From: Piromyces finnis
Lineage: Eukaryota; Neocallimastigomycota; Neocallimastigomycetes; Neocallimastigales; Neocallimastigaceae
Assembly: GCA_002104945.1 (NCBI GenBank)
Contig: MCFH01000066.1
Span: 1-64,000, forward strand
Direction: 5' to 3'
DNA length: 64,000 nucleotides
This document shows positions 12,198 through 25,900 of the stretch, piece after piece (positions within the stretch are counted from its first letter, which is position 1; each line of letters begins with the position of its first letter). A program made the position numbers and the translations under genes. The notes under the pieces are model-generated. The model saw only the letters and a list, made by a program, of their open reading frames with translations. It did not search any database and was not told where the DNA came from.

Positions 12198-12322
12198 AGT
12201 TGATAATCTGAGTGTTTGTTATATCATTTTTTTCTTCCATCTTCTAAAATTTCCACTAATTATATAATATATCCGTCTTTACTAATATTATTTATATCTT
12301 ACTATATATTTCAATACTTCAA
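12121..12322 (+). mobile_element. LINE2 5' UTR, separated from its body by LINE1
   Basis: It starts GGGAACGTACC and ends TTCAATACTTCAA (12310-12322). That 13-mer recurs at 17660-17672, where the 5' UTR continues toward the LINE2 ATG at 17710. A related LINE fragment at 36997-37333 reads through this point without interruption, which confirms that the two pieces belong together. Confidence 0.85.
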
Positions 12323-12328
12323 CCCTGA

Positions 12329-12403
12329 GGGAACGTACCGTCATTTATTAAAATGAAGTTTCCCGAAGGGGTCTACTCAAGCTCGTGGTACTGAGCGAGT
12401 AGA
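12329..12403 (+). ncRNA. LINE 5' structured RNA, copy 2 (candidate pseudoknot)
   Basis: GGGAAC at 12329-12334 faces GTTTCCC at 12358-12364. GTACC at 12335-12339 is complementary to GGTAC at 12387-12391. The second hairpin has outer stem TCTACTC/GAGTAGA (12372-12378, 12397-12403) and inner stem GCTC/GAGC (12381-12384, 12393-12396). Upstream bases differ between copies right up to the GGG, so this looks like the true LINE 5' end. Function is inferred only. Confidence 0.45.
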
Positions 12404-13093
12404 AAAAATAATAAATAAATCCAATCATTGCGCAATGGATGTTTGGTTGGTCTTTATTGGGAAATATTATAAAGACTAAGCTCATGGTACTGGGCGAATT
12501 ATTTTTTTTTTCCATCGAGTATTAGTTTATTTGATGGATAAGTTGAATGTTGATATTCAGGTAAGTTTGTTTAGTATTTAATTAGAAGAGTAATACATTT
12601 TTGTTGCTGTATTTTTTCTTTTAATTCATGTATTTATGTAGTACTACTCTTCTCTTGTAAGAATCCAATGTAGTCAACTTTAGCATTTGCATTGTATTTT
12701 TATATTCATGTAGCTATGGTTGAATTGTTTCCTGTAAGAGATTGATTTACTCTGTATCATGTAAAAATACTATTCACAATCTTTCTGATGTCGACATTCA
12801 ATTCCGATTTAAAATCTTACCAATTTAAATATTTATGAAAAAGTAAAGTCAAATAATTTTTAGTGTCAAAAAGCGAATCGAATTTACTAACAACAAACCA
12901 AAACTAGAATTTACAAAGAAAAATTACAACTTCAAATTAAAAAAAAGAAATTATAATCAAAGCATTGAAACAATTTTTTGTACTATTCAGTACTTTTTTA
13001 AGAAGAGAGATACAGATTTTTCCCATTATATTTATAATTATTTATTAGTTCTTATTTTATATTCAATTTATTTTTTAATTAGAATTAATTATC
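12404..13093 (+). other. LINE1 5' UTR remainder
   Basis: This non-coding leader contains the 10-bp palindrome ATTGCGCAAT near 12428, shared with LINE3 near 61840. A second, partial AAGCTCATGGTACTG hairpin segment lies near 12479-12493. Bases 12560-12780 are T-rich with no frame. Confidence 0.5.
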
Positions 13094-16000
13094 ATGTCCG
13101 TTCTTTATATCAAAGATAAGAATTATATTAGACGTGGTACCCGCTCTTATGGTATTCCCTTAGATAATATTAGATCCTTCTTTATCCGTGGTATTCGATC
13201 ATGGTCAGTTAGCAAACTATAGGAAAAACTCGAGGTTATTCTGAAGGACAATTTTAATTCAGTTATTAGTGTTAAATATTTGAAGAATTTCAATGATCAC
13301 TTTTTCACTTTTTCTTAGTCAAGGTTCATGGTTCAATGAAAGACTGTTATAATATTTTACACATCTTAAGGAAGAAACTTTCAACTGCCAAAATTTCCTT
13401 TTCAGCTCGTAGTAGAAGGAATCACAAATACACTTTTTCTTCACTCAAACGTAAATTTTTAGTTTCCAATAAAAAACAACAATCAACTCAACAATCAATT
13501 CAACAATCATCTCAACAATCATCTCAACAATCTCATCAACATTCAGATCATTAATAACGATGACAATAATAATAATAGTTATAGCAACGATTCTTGCTCA
13601 TCCAACAAGCCCGATAATTTTTCTTTCTGTCTTAGTTGGAATACCAATGGGTGGAATCATGAGAAGAGAGATAGCATTAGCTATTTCACAGCTATTTTTA
13701 AACCATTATTTTTATGCTTTCAAGAAACTGGTAATAATTCTGGATCGAATACAGAGTATCCTTGTCGTGTTACTTTGCGAAATTATAGACACTTTTTCAA
13801 GAAAGCTGATGAATTAGTTCCTGGAATGAGAGGTTTATATTTAGGTATTCACAATTCGTGTCAAGCCTCACTTGAAAACTTCTTAGGTAAGTATATTATC
13901 TCTATTTATACTTTTAGCCTTTGGAATAGATTCAAATGCTCGATTGGGAATGTTTATATGCCTCATAGTCATCACAACATCTATGTTGATCATTCAAAGT
14001 TAGAAGTTCGCTTGTGGTTACAAACTCACTCATCTCATCCATCGATTCTTGTTGGTGATTTTAATATGTCTAAAGTAAAATTATCTAACTGGTTATCATC
14101 TAATGGATTAGGAGATTGGGAAGTTCTTCCACTCAAAGGTTCTTCTATCTCTTGGACTCGGGGTGATCAATCTTCCGACATTGATCAAGCTCTTATCAAC
14201 TCGAAGATGAAAGATCTTATTCACTCAGGATCATTCATAACTGATTTTTATCCTGTTTCAGATCATAAGCCACTTCTTATTAATGGTAAAGTTATTCCTA
14301 TGGATGATTTTTCTAATGACTTTAGTGTTCCTAAGAAAATTCTGAAATGGAATAGATTAAAATGTATTGAGGAAAAGGAATCTATTCTCAGTCACAATAA
14401 ATTCCAAATACTTTCAGCAAAACTCAACGATTCTAATTTTTCGACAGATGAACTCTCCAAAGAGTTTACTTTAACTGCTTTTTCAATTGCAGACGAGCTC
14501 AGTATTACTTCTGTAAATAATATTATAAAATCTTCATTTCATATTTCACAACAAATTTTTAATCTTCAGAAAATCAAAATGAAGCTGTATAGGAAATTTA
14601 AAAAAGAAAAAATTTATGATATAGATGAATTGATTAAAAGGATTGAAATTTATCATAAGCTCATTAACTACATTCATAAAAAATGTAATGAGTACAGGAA
14701 ACAAGAATATCTTCATTGGATTAAACCAGGTTGTGAGTATATGAAGAGTCATAATCCTAAGAAAGCTTGGAAATGGATCAAGAAAACAGCGAAAATCGGA
14801 AAAGATACTTTCTTTACTGCTCAACCTATTAAAAATAAAAATGGAGATTTAGTTGTTGCTACGGAAGAACAACTAGAGGTATGGCATGATCATTTCGAAA
14901 ATCTTGCATCTGATCCTAGTGGTGCAAGTCTTGACTTGGAGCGATGGTATGAAGAACCAACGAATAAGCGTTTTTCACTCCATATGCTTGACGAATGGGA
15001 TATCAATCAAGATATTAGTATTGATGAAGTCAGCTATCCTCTCTACTCCAAATTATAAAGCATCAGGACCGGATGGTATTCCTATTGAATTTTTCAAAGC
15101 ATTAATTCCTTCAAGTAATGATTCTAATAATGCTACTGATAATAATTCTTCTGGTAATGCCACTACCAATAATAATGCTCATGGTTTAAAATTTATTCAT
15201 AAATTATTCAACCGTATTTGGGACGGAGACTTCCCCAGCTCATGGAATGAATCCAGTATTGTTTCTATTCCGAAGAAGGGTGATTTGACAGATTGTGATA
15301 ACTACCGTGGTATATCGCTTATCAATAATGGTATTAAGTTGATCTCCAAAATTGTCACCACTAAAATTTCAGAATATGGTCTTAAGAACAATTTCATTAG
15401 ACCGGAACAATTTGGTTTTCGAAAAAAGGAAGAGAGTATCAGTCTTTTCATCTCAATCTAAGAAATATGTCGTAGACGTCAATTAGATAATAAAGAGACA
15501 TATTTGGCCTTTTTAGATCTTAGGAAAGCATACGATTCAGTCCCAATCGGTAATATCCTACATAAATTAGATTGTTTAGGAATTAGAGGTAAGAGTTTAC
15601 AGTTTATAAAAAAATTATATTTAACATCTAAGGCTAATGTCAAATTAGATGGACAATTCTCGAAATCTTTTGATGTGAAGAAAGGAGTCCGTCAAGGATG
15701 CCCTCTTTCTCCTATTCTCTTTAATCTCTTTATTAATGATATTTTTAAAGGGTGCGAAGATCTTGGAGTCAGTTTAGGAGGCATTCGATGCTGCGGTGGA
15801 CTATTTGCAGATGATATAGTTATTTGTGCTCCTACAAGATGCTGCTTAAAAAAGTTGCTTAAAAAAGTTAACGAATGGGCGATGTATAATGAAATGGAAT
15901 TTGGTATCCAAAAATGTTCAACGATGGTGATTCGTCCTGAATCAGTTGAAAATCAGAACAAGAGAGATCCAACATTCTACTTGGCAGGACAACCCATTCC

Positions 16001-17393
16001 AACTACTGATTGCTACACTTATCTTGGTGTTCCATTTGATAAGAATTTGTCTCTTAAACCAGTTATTAAAGCTCTTAATAACAAGGTTTTGAAAGGACTT
16101 TTTTCAGTCAGTAAATTCTTAAGAAACCCTAATATTCCTATTCCTTTCAAAAAGCTAGTACTTAACTCACAAGTGATCAGCAGAGTTTCATACTTTGCAC
16201 CATTACTCGGATCCAATAAAGCTAGGTCTAGAATTGCTCAGAAGCATGTTAACAAAGGAATACGGTGGGTTGCAGGAGTTCATAAAGCTGTATCGTTTAT
16301 ATCTCTATATTCTATTTCAAAAGATTTGGGTATTCCTCCATTGTCAGCCAAATGCGCATTAGCTCATGTTAGATGTTTTAACAAGTAGAAAAGCTCAAAT
16401 TGTATTATTTCACACCTTGTCAAGTACATTCCTAAATTTAGAAAATATACATGGTGCAAATCAAGTAGGACACTTGATAAAAAATTAAAGAAGCATGGAG
16501 ATGTTAAAGCAGTTAAAAACTTTTATTGGAGAGATCTCAAAGGAAAATCAATCAAAGCTCAATACTATGACGATAATAATTTTATTGAAACTAAAGACTT
16601 TATTAAATTATGCTATGAGTACCCAGAGTTTGCCTATGGTTTCTACTGGCTTTTGAAAGCAAGAAGCGGATACAAGTTGGATGCTAGAGTTGCAAAAGCC
16701 GCTAAATTTTTTGATCCTGTTTGTCCTAACTACTGTCCATGTTGCAAGAGTGGAGATCAAAGTATTAAACATTGGTTATTAGATTGTCCAACATTTAGAG
16801 ATATCCGTATTAAATATTATGATTACATAGTCCAACTATTATATTTTTTCAATCAACGTAATTCCGATAGTCCTATCAATAATAATGAAGATGTTGATAA
16901 CAGTAGAGATAGCAATAATAATAATAATAATAATAATAATGACAATAATAATAATAATAATTTTAACAATAGTAGTAATAATAGTAGTAATAGAAACAGT
17001 GAAGATAATAATTCTAATTTAGATAGTAATTTAGTTAATAATAGTAATAGTTCTAATAATCCTGTGAATATTAATGTGTATGATTATTCTAGTGTGTGCA
17101 ATAAAATATTTAAATTCCTTCTTGGGGGAAGAAGTTTTAACAATATCAATTGCAATTCAAGGGAATGGAAAGAACTTTGCAAGTGTCAGACTCAATCGGG
17201 CACTTGCGAAAGAACACCATTCTTGACTGTAACAGCGGAACTTCTAACCAAAATCATGCCTTTTGTTATTGGCCAGCAATGGTCAATGTTCAAAAGGTTT
17301 GAAGCAACATCCAAGAGCGTCAATGCTGAAGAAACAGTAAGACAGGCCAGGAGGGCCAGCGCAACCAATGGAGATCATAATTTTGTCCCATGA
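13094..17393 (+). pseudogene. LINE1 ORF: endonuclease-reverse transcriptase, multiply disrupted
   Basis: It would encode a single polypeptide for target-primed reverse transcription. There is a basic N-terminal region from 13094, then a Gln-rich stretch near 13480-13545. An APE-type endonuclease follows (SWNTNGWN, VGDFNMS, VSDHKPL), then RT (ASGPDGIPIEFFKA, NYRGISL, RPEQFGFR, FLDLRKAYDS, GVRQGCPLSPILFNLF, FADDIV). A C-terminal CCHC motif (CPCCKSGDQSIKHWLLDC) and an Asn-rich (AAT)n insertion at about 16905-17070 complete it. Damage includes TAG at 13220, frameshifts before 13336, near 13560-13780 and near 15032, TAA at 15459 where LINE2 has AGA, and TAG at 16386 where LINE2 has TGG. It cannot make the full protein. 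The clade within APE-type LINEs is not resolved. Confidence 0.9.
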
Positions 17394-17659
17394 CAAATGA
17401 CAAAAATTTGATCGTTGACTCGGTGTCCCATTGGAAGTCAAATACAATTATTATACTTTAGTATAATAGTGGCTTTCTTACTTTAATTAAAATTACTAGA
17501 ATACATTATACCCAATTTTTATTCATTTGTGTTTATTTAAACATATTTTTTATTTTTTTATTTTATTTTAATTTTTTATAACATGTATTATAATTTTAAT
17601 TAAATTAATAATAAAGTTTAAAAATATTTGATGCCGTTAAAAAAAAAAAAATAAAAAAA

Positions 17660-20600
17660 TTCAATACTTCAATTTATTAATATCTATTACCATAATTAGT
17701 TCTTTCAAAATGAACAATGCCAATTGTACTGTACCTACCTTACGACGTGGTCTTCGTTTCTTCGGATCTAACTCCAATAAATCATACCAAATTTTTATCC
17801 ATGATCTTAGTTCATGGTCCAAACAACGACTAATGGAATTTCTTTTAAAGGACATTCAACCTTTCAATGATATTTTTCAATCCCTCACCAAAAAATATTC
17901 ACAATCACTCGGTACCTATTTCATTCTAAAAGTCAATGGAAAATGCCCGCTTAAAGCCATGTTACTTATAAACTCACTTTCTAAAAAACTCCCAATCTCT
18001 AGTAAAATATCTTGGAAATTCATTGATAAACTTAAAAACAATAGGTCATACAAGAAAAAACGATCTATCAAATCCACTACTGGTCCACTCTCTGACGATT
18101 TTTACTTTAGTCACTTAAATTCTAATGCTTCCTTTTTCAACTTATGTACCTGCTGGAACATCAACGGTTGGAACCCTGAGAAAAAAGACGGTGTTTTATA
18201 CTTCACCTCTGTTTTCAAACCTGTATGTGTCTGCCTTCAAGAAGTAGGTAACAGCCAATTCCTATGTGGTGATGCAATCTCCTCCCCATGCTTACCGAAC
18301 TATAAACCAGTACACAGACGTGCTAATCCTAAAGTTCCAGGAATGAGAGGACTTTACATTGGTGTTCATAACTCTTGTTCCTTTACTCCTGAACCTCTTC
18401 TATATAAGTACATTATTTAAGTTACAATTATGTCATTTTGGAGCCAGAGGTGTACCATCGGTAATATTTACTTCCCGCAAACTAGATGGCCGGATGCTAG
18501 ATTAATTGCCTTTGATGAACTTGATAAGTGGTTAACAACACACAACAAGTTCAACCACCCAGCTATCCTTGTAGGAGACTTTAATATGTCAGCTATTAAA
18601 ATCAAATCTTATATATCGCAACACTTCCCTGATTGGACTATGGTAGAATTAACTGGTAATAATTTCACCTGGGAAAAAGGTTCTAAATCTTCATGTATTG
18701 ATCATATTATATACAACAAAGCTATGACAGAACACATAAACAAATCTTCAGTTTGCGAAGTTTTTCACGATGTTTCTGATCACACACCGATCCTTGTGTC
18801 TTGTAAAAAAGACTCTTCTTATGGTTTCAAAAAGCCTAAGAAGACCTTTAAGTGGTCAAGTCATATCTGTAACACAAAGTGTTCTGACATTCTTACTAGT
18901 AATCGCTTTGCTGTTCTAGCCTCTGAGCTTGAAGCTAATTGCGATAGCCTATCGGCTGACGATATGGTTTCCAAATTTTTAGATACTTCAAAAAATATAG
19001 GTAAAGATATAAAAGCCATTGTGCCTTTCATTGCCCTCAATACATCAAAAACTTATCACATGAAAAACACCTGGCTTACAAAAACATTAAGCCCCTTTCA
19101 GATTGTGCTAACATGGATAATTATCTTAACCAGTTCTCCATATACCAAAATTTATGTAATACTATCAAAAAGGTTAAGAGTAAACTCAGATCCAATCTCT
19201 ACAAAGCTAATATTGTTTCTATCGGTAAACATTTTATTGATAAAAGCTTTAGACAAGGTTGAAAAGGTCTTAAAAAACTTGCCAAGACAAGTTATTCGTC
19301 CTCTCATGTTTCAACTATTAAGGACAAGAACGGCAAGGATTTATTTACTCCTCAAGAACAATTAAAACGTTGGGCTGAACATTATGAAAATCTTGCATCT
19401 GATGTTACAAATCACAGCTTAAATCGGGGTTACTGGGAAAGAGCCTTCCAATTCAATCATATCAATCAAATAGCATGGGATATTAATGATCCCATTTCTA
19501 TTGAGGAAATTAGGAATATTGTTCTGTCAATGAAGAATAATAAGGCTCCAGGACCCGATGGTATTCCAATTGAATTCTTCAAAGCTTTCTTTTGTAACGA
19601 AGAACTGGAAAAAGAACATAAGTCTGCTGGAAATTGTCTTAAATTAATTTTTAATAAAATCTGGAATGGTTCTTTTCCTTTGAAATGGAACTCTGCTTCC
19701 ATTGTTTCCATTCCAAAGAAAGGCGATCTCTCAGATTGTAATAATTATCGTGGTATTTCTCTCATCAACGTAGGTCTTAAAATCATTTCAAAAATTGTAA
19801 CTGATAGAATTTCAAAGTATGCTCTTTCTCATAACTTTATAAGACCTGAACAATTTGGTTTTCGCAATAAAGAAGAGTGTATTAGCTTATTTATTTCCAT
19901 TAGAGAAATCTGTCAAAGAAGAAAATTTAAAGGAAAAGCCACATATGTTGCTTTTCTAGACCTTAAAAAAGCATACGACTCAGTTCCTATTTTTAATATT
20001 CTTACAAAGTTATATAAATTAGGTATACGTGGTAAATGTTTTGATTTTCTCAATAATCTCTACTCTACCTCAAAAGCTCGTGCACGTTTCTTGGATATGC
20101 TTTCTAATGAATTTCCTATCAATCGTGGTGTAAGACAAGGATGTCCTCTTTCTCCTATTCTATTTAACCTCTTCATCAATGATATTTTAAATAAATGCGA
20201 AAGGCTTGGAGTTAGCTTAGGAAATAAACGTTGCTGTGGTGGCCTTTTCGCTGATGATATTGTTCTGATTGCTCCTAGCAAGAAGAACCTTCAAAAGATG
20301 CTCAATCTAGTGCATGATTGGGCTAATTTAAATGAAATGTCTTTTGGAATAAATAAAAATGCAACTATTGTTGTTAAGCCTATCAACTTTAATAGATCCC
20401 CTAGTTATGTCGATCCTACATTTTACATCGGTATGTACTCGATTCCAAAGGTTTCTTGCTACACTTATCTTGGAATCCCATTCGACGAAGATCTTTCTCT
20501 GACTCCTATTTTGTCTAATATATACAAAAAAGTTCAGAAATCTTTATTCTCTTTTAAGAGCTTCCTCACCAACAATTGTGTTCCTATTGGCTTAAGAAAT

Positions 20601-22049
20601 ATAGTAATTCATTCCTATATTCTAAGCAAAGTCTCTTATTATGCTCCATTACTTGGTTCCAACAAAAATAGAACTAGAAGAGTCCAATCTCTTATCAATA
20701 CTGCTATTTTATGGAGTGTCAATAGTTTTCACAATAAAAGCCTTAATAACAAAGATTTTGTTTTTGAACAAAATTCATTTATTAGACTGTATGCTCTTAC
20801 GAGAGATATGAAGATCTCTACTCTTTCAGGTATTTGTGCTGCGCAACAAGTGAAATGCTTTGTTAAATGGAGAAAATCAAATTGTATTATAAAAGATCTC
20901 GTCCGATCTATTCCTCCCATGTCTCATTACTCTTGGGCCAAAGAATCTTGTTCACTACATAAGAAGCTTATGAAAATAAACATTAAAAGTACTAAAGATA
21001 TTAGAGAACATTACTGGAATAATAGTAGCCTAAATAATGGAAGTAAAGCCCTCAGATATACTAACAACAAATTCCTTAATTCAAATCGCCTAATGCATAT
21101 CGGTCTCAACAAACCTCACTTAAATTTAGGAATTACCTGGATTATTCGTATTCGATGCGGTTATGAAAATACTACCCGAATTGCTATTGCCAGTAATAGA
21201 GTTACTCCTGACTGCCCTCGTGTCTGTCCATGTTGCGGATATGACGAACAATCTTTTTACCATTGGATATTAGAATGTTCTGCATTCTCTGAGTACAGAA
21301 CTTCTTCACTTAGCTTTCTCGACGATCTTTTTACCCTTTTTTACAATAAATATACGAATTAATTCATTATATACTTACTCTCTCCGAAACGGTAGTAAGA
21401 AAAACAATTTATAACTATATTTTTACGTTCCTTCTTGGTGGAACTTTAGCTTATGATGAGCTACAAATCGATAAGGTGGAACAAAGACATTTGAATGAAC
21501 AGCTTTACAGTTCATCGGGGTCTCATGTTCCATATGTAGAGGGTCTCGCGGCTTTTCTTACTAAAACAATCCCTATCATTAGTAGCTCTATGAAGCTACT
21601 TTTTGATAGGTTTAGTAAGACACCTAACGTAATCAAGAGCGCCGACGTCGTACCAATATAGCAAAGGAATATTCTAAATGTTCCATACACAGGGTTCAAT
21701 GTTAGTATTTCTTTGAATGAAAACATTATGAACTCATGGGAGAGTTTAGTGTACAACACACTATCATACCTGATGTTACTTCTTTTTTTTATTTCATTTA
21801 ATTTATTAGGTAGGGACCAATCCCACACAGTACAAATTGCAGAGTTCATTGAACTTTTATGCAACTTAAATAATTATTTTATATTATTTTATATTTATAT
21901 TTTTATTTATATATATTTTATTATTTTTATTTATTATTTATTATATCAATATGTATTATCACCTAATATTATGTAATATCATTAATTAAATAAATAAAAT
22001 AAAAGATGTGTATTCTCTTCCTAGTCTAAAAAAAAAAAAAAGAAAAAAA
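17660..22049 (+). mobile_element. LINE2 body with 3' poly(A)
   Basis: It resumes the 5' UTR after LINE1, carries the long ORF from 17710, and ends in an A-rich tail at 22028-22049. Added to 12121-12322 it gives about 4.6 kb, essentially full length. The sequence is about 95% alike by eye to LINE3 where both are present, so the family was active fairly recently. Confidence 0.88.
17710..21661 (+). pseudogene. LINE2 ORF: endonuclease-reverse transcriptase, disrupted
   Basis: The order of domains matches LINE1. There is an N-terminal region of about 140 residues, then an APE endonuclease (CWNINGWN near 18150, LQEV, GDFNMS near 18580, CIDHIIYN, VSDHTPI). RT runs in one open stretch 19530-21362 (APGPDGIPIEFFKA, RPEQFGFR, FLDLKKAYDS, GVRQGCPLSP, FADDIV). 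A CPCC...H...C zinc motif lies near 21227, and a short C-terminal segment in another frame ends at 21661. Lesions are TAA at 18418, a frameshift near 19040, TGA at 19260-19262 where LINE3 has TGG, and a frameshift after 21362. The RT core is intact, but the endonuclease and RT are no longer joined. Confidence 0.9.
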
Positions 22050-22218
22050 TTCTTCCATCTTCTACTTACATTAGATAGTAGTTGCTTTTCAACTTTTATA
22101 ACATAATAATAAACTTAAAATTGTTTGATTCGGTAGTATTAAATACTGATTTTGAATACTTTGATTTCATTTTTTATTTTTTAGCTTTCATAGACATTTT
22201 GTTATCCCAGTTTATTAC
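22050..22218. other. Short spacer between LINE2 and G1
   Basis: This is AT-rich, without a gene. Its last five bases, ATTAC (22214-22218), form the left target duplication of G1. Confidence 0.6.
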
Positions 22219-22940
22219 TGTAAAAGTTTTATAAATGTAAAACAGATTATAAATTTTTTTACAATAAAACAACAACACAAAATAAAGAAAAAACAAGAAA
22301 ATAAATTATATTTAAAAAAATATCTCTTTTATTAATTTTATTTAGTTATTAACTAAATAATAGTCAATAACAATTACATCGTTTTAATTAAGAAAATTTA
22401 CATGTATTTATATTTTTTGTAAATTATATTTTAATATACTATTCTATTTAATTATACATATATTCAATATAAAATAAACAAAACTAATTTAATACTAATT
22501 TAATTAAATAATAAAATAATAAAACTAAACTAAAACTAATTAAATACACTTTTGATTCAATTTGAGTAAACTGCAAATTGAATACAGTCCATGTATTACC
22601 TATATATTAATTAAATATTAATAATACTATTTATTATATATTTATAATTAAAAATGCTAATTTAAAACTACGCTAAAGTTATTAAACTATTTTTTAATTA
22701 AATAAGAACTTTTTAAGATTTAATTTGAATATTTAAAATATTTAAATTTAATTATCCATTAATTTAAATATTTATCCAAATTTCATTTCTAACATTGATA
22801 TTTTAAAATTAATCTTTAATTATTCCATAAAATTTATATAATAAATTTTATAAATAATTTTTCATTAAAATATCAAAATTATTATTCAATAATTATTAAT
22901 TAATTATTAAATAATTTAAAGATATACTTTATATCTTTAC
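22219..22940 (-). repeat. G1 3' LTR
   Basis: This 722-bp LTR lies directly downstream of the chromodomain end of pol on the minus strand. The adjacent purine-leaning tract AAAGGACGAGAT (22941-22952, minus strand) is the likely plus-strand primer. Confidence 0.9.
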
Positions 22941-22972
22941 AATCTCGTCCTTTAAGTCGAGCTCCTGCGAGA

Positions 22973-25900
22973 TTATTTCTTTGAAGGAATATCAATTACA
23001 AATGGTTGATATCTATGTCTGATCATACCATTGTTATTCCTTGTATAAACTTGATCTTGACTTTCTTTTCTAGACTTTTTATTTTTCCTATAAAATTCTT
23101 GGATCAATTGTACATCTGAAATTTGATCTTCCGGGATCCAAGTATTTTCGTCAAGATTTTTCCATGTCATCAAGAAAGATTTCTTTCCATGATAATTTCT
23201 TTCTTGAATAATCTTATCAGGAATCCTATCAATAGTATCAGTAGTTAACTTAATATTTTTTCTTTTATTTATTACTGATCTATTTATAAATTCATTTTCG
23301 TTATAAGGTTCTAATAACGAGACATGAAAAACAGGGTGGCAACGTAAATTATTTGGCAACTTTAATTCAAATGCTAAAGGACTTACCTTCTTGATTATTT
23401 CAAAAGGTCCGAGCATTTGATCAGCAAGTTTTCTTTTAACATTTTTGTTTGAAGGATTAATACCTTTTAATAACCAAACTTTTTTACCAACTTCGAAACT
23501 TGGGGATTCCATTCTCTTTTGATCAGCATACTTTTTATAGGTTTCTTTTGCTTGATCAAGATTTTCTTTCAAAAATTTAATGTTTTCATTAATATCCAAA
23601 ATTCTTTGTTCAGCTCTATTTGGTCTATTCGCTGAAGGAATTTCAGGATTGAATTTTGGATTGAACCCATAATTAGCGAAAAACGGAGATTGATTGATTG
23701 ATTGCTGTAAAGTATTGTTATAAGCAAATTCAGCAAAAGGTAACAAATCAACCCAGTTATTCTGTTTTTCGTTAATAAAACAACGGAGATATTGTTCCAA
23801 TATCCCGTTCACCCTCTCCGTTTGTCCATCAGTTTCAGGATGGTTTGCAGTAGAAAAAGCAAGTTTAATATTTAACAAATTACATAAGCGATTCCAAAAG
23901 TCTGAAGTAAATTGAGTACCTCAATCAGAAATGATAGAATCAGGAAAACCATGTAATTTAAAGATATTGTTAACAAAAACATCAGCTGCTATAGAAGCAG
24001 TAGGCAGACATCTTAAAGGAATAAAATGAGCCATTTTTGTTAACCTATCAACTACAACCATAATGGTGGTCATGTCTTTGGATTTTGGAAGCTCGACAAT
24101 AAAATCCATTGACAATTCCGACCAAGCTCTATTAGGCGTGGAAAGAGGAGAAAGCAAACCATATGGTTTATGTCTTGGAACTTTAGCTTTACAACAAGTT
24201 TCACAAGACTTTATAAATTTTTTAACATCATAACTAAATTTTGGCCACCAAAAATTTCTACTAATTAATTCAATAGTTTTATTAACACCAAAGTGACCAG
24301 CAGAAATAGAATCATGATGTAATTCTAAGACCCTAGTTCTTAATGAAGAAGGAACATAAATTAAATTATCGTAAAGTAAAAATCCTTCTTTATCAATTTT
24401 AACTTTATTAATATTCCTAATCGGAGGGGACAAAGAATTTTTTTCATTTAAAAATACACAAACTTTATTATATAAATCATCATTTTTTAAAGAACATAAA
24501 ATAGAATTGATTAAAGAATCATCTTTATTAAAAGTATTAATTACATTACATGAAATAAAATTACAACTAAAATTACTACATTCAATGTTTTTATTAATTC
24601 TATTATTATTACTATCATTACAAATGTGATCACTACGTCTGGATAACAAATCAGGTTTGCCACACTTTTTTCCAGCCCTATATATTAACTTAAAATCAAA
24701 TCTAGATAAGAATTCATACCATCTTATCTGTCTTTGTGAGAGCATTTCAGGCTTTCTTGGGAAAGTTAAATTCTTATGATCAGTATAAATGACGAACTGA
24801 TGCTTTGCACCTTCCAGATAGTGTCTCCATTCTTCGAGAGCCACTTTGATAGCGAGCAACTCTTTATCATAAATTTGATAATTTCTTTGAGACTTGGTTA
24901 AGCTAGATGAAATAAAAGCAATAGGGTGCAATTGCCCTTCAAACTCTTGTGAAAGAATTGCACCGACTGCAAAGTTACTAGCGTCAGTCTCAACAATAAA
25001 AGGTTTGTTGCTATCAGGGTTCATTAAAATAGGAGCAGAAGTAAAAGCCTTTTTAAGTATAACAAATGCATTTTGACACTCAGAAGCCCAATTAAAAGGA
25101 ACATTTTTCCTAGTAAGTTTATGTAAAGGACTTGCGATTTTTGCAAAGTCTTTAATAAAAATTCTATAATAATTGCATAATCCAATAAAAGATTGGACTT
25201 CTTTAACATTTGTAGGAACAAGCCAGTCGAGGATAGCTTTAACTTTATCTCTATCCATTTTCAAACCATCTTTGGATAATACATAACCAAAAAAAGTGGT
25301 TTCTGAAACATCAAACTCACACTTCTCTAACTTTACATATAAATTATTTTCTAATAATTTTTCCAATACTTTTTTAACATGTTCATGATGCTCTTCTAGA
25401 CTATTTGAGTATATTAGAATATCATCAATATATGATATAGCAAAATCATCCAAATAATCACTAAGGACATCATTTATGAAATGTTGGAAAGTAGCTGGTG
25501 CATTCTTTAAACCAAAAGGCATGACGAGATATTCAAAATGCCCATATCTTGTTCTAAAGGCAGTTTTGTATTCATCACCCTCTTTGATTCTTACTAAATT
25601 ATAAGCAGACTTTAAGTCCAATTTAGTAAAGTACTTTGCACCCTTCACTCTATCCAATAAGTCACCAATTAATGGAAGAGGATATGAATTTCTAATGGTC
25701 ATATCATTAAGTTTCCTATAATCAACGCATAGTCTTAATGACCCATCTTTCTTTTTGACAAATAAAACTGGTGCTCCGGCAGGAGATGTAGATTTCCTAA
25801 TGAAACCTTTTTCCAAATTTTCTTTAATATAACATTTTAATTCATCTCTCTCTGCCTCAGTTAAAGGATAAAGAGGACCATAAAACAAGTTAGAATTATC

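Larger units (their letters stand above)
12323..17659 (+). mobile_element. LINE1: APE-type non-LTR retrotransposon inserted in LINE2
   Basis: The element is bounded by a 13-bp target duplication, TTCAATACTTCAA (12310-12322 and 17660-17672). It has six extra bases, then a GGGAACG 5' end at 12329, a roughly 760-bp 5' UTR, one long degenerate ORF (endonuclease then RT), and a 3' poly(A) at about 17639-17659. No LTRs are present. It is close to full length. Confidence 0.9.

Noticed and set aside
12121-12403. Hammerhead or twister ribozyme
   Set aside because: The hammerhead core CTGATGA...GAAA and the twister consensus are absent; only an HDV-like strand order remains arguable.
16905-17070. AAT microsatellite as an independent feature such as a centromeric repeat
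   Set aside because: It is short, in frame and coding for Asn inside the LINE1 ORF.
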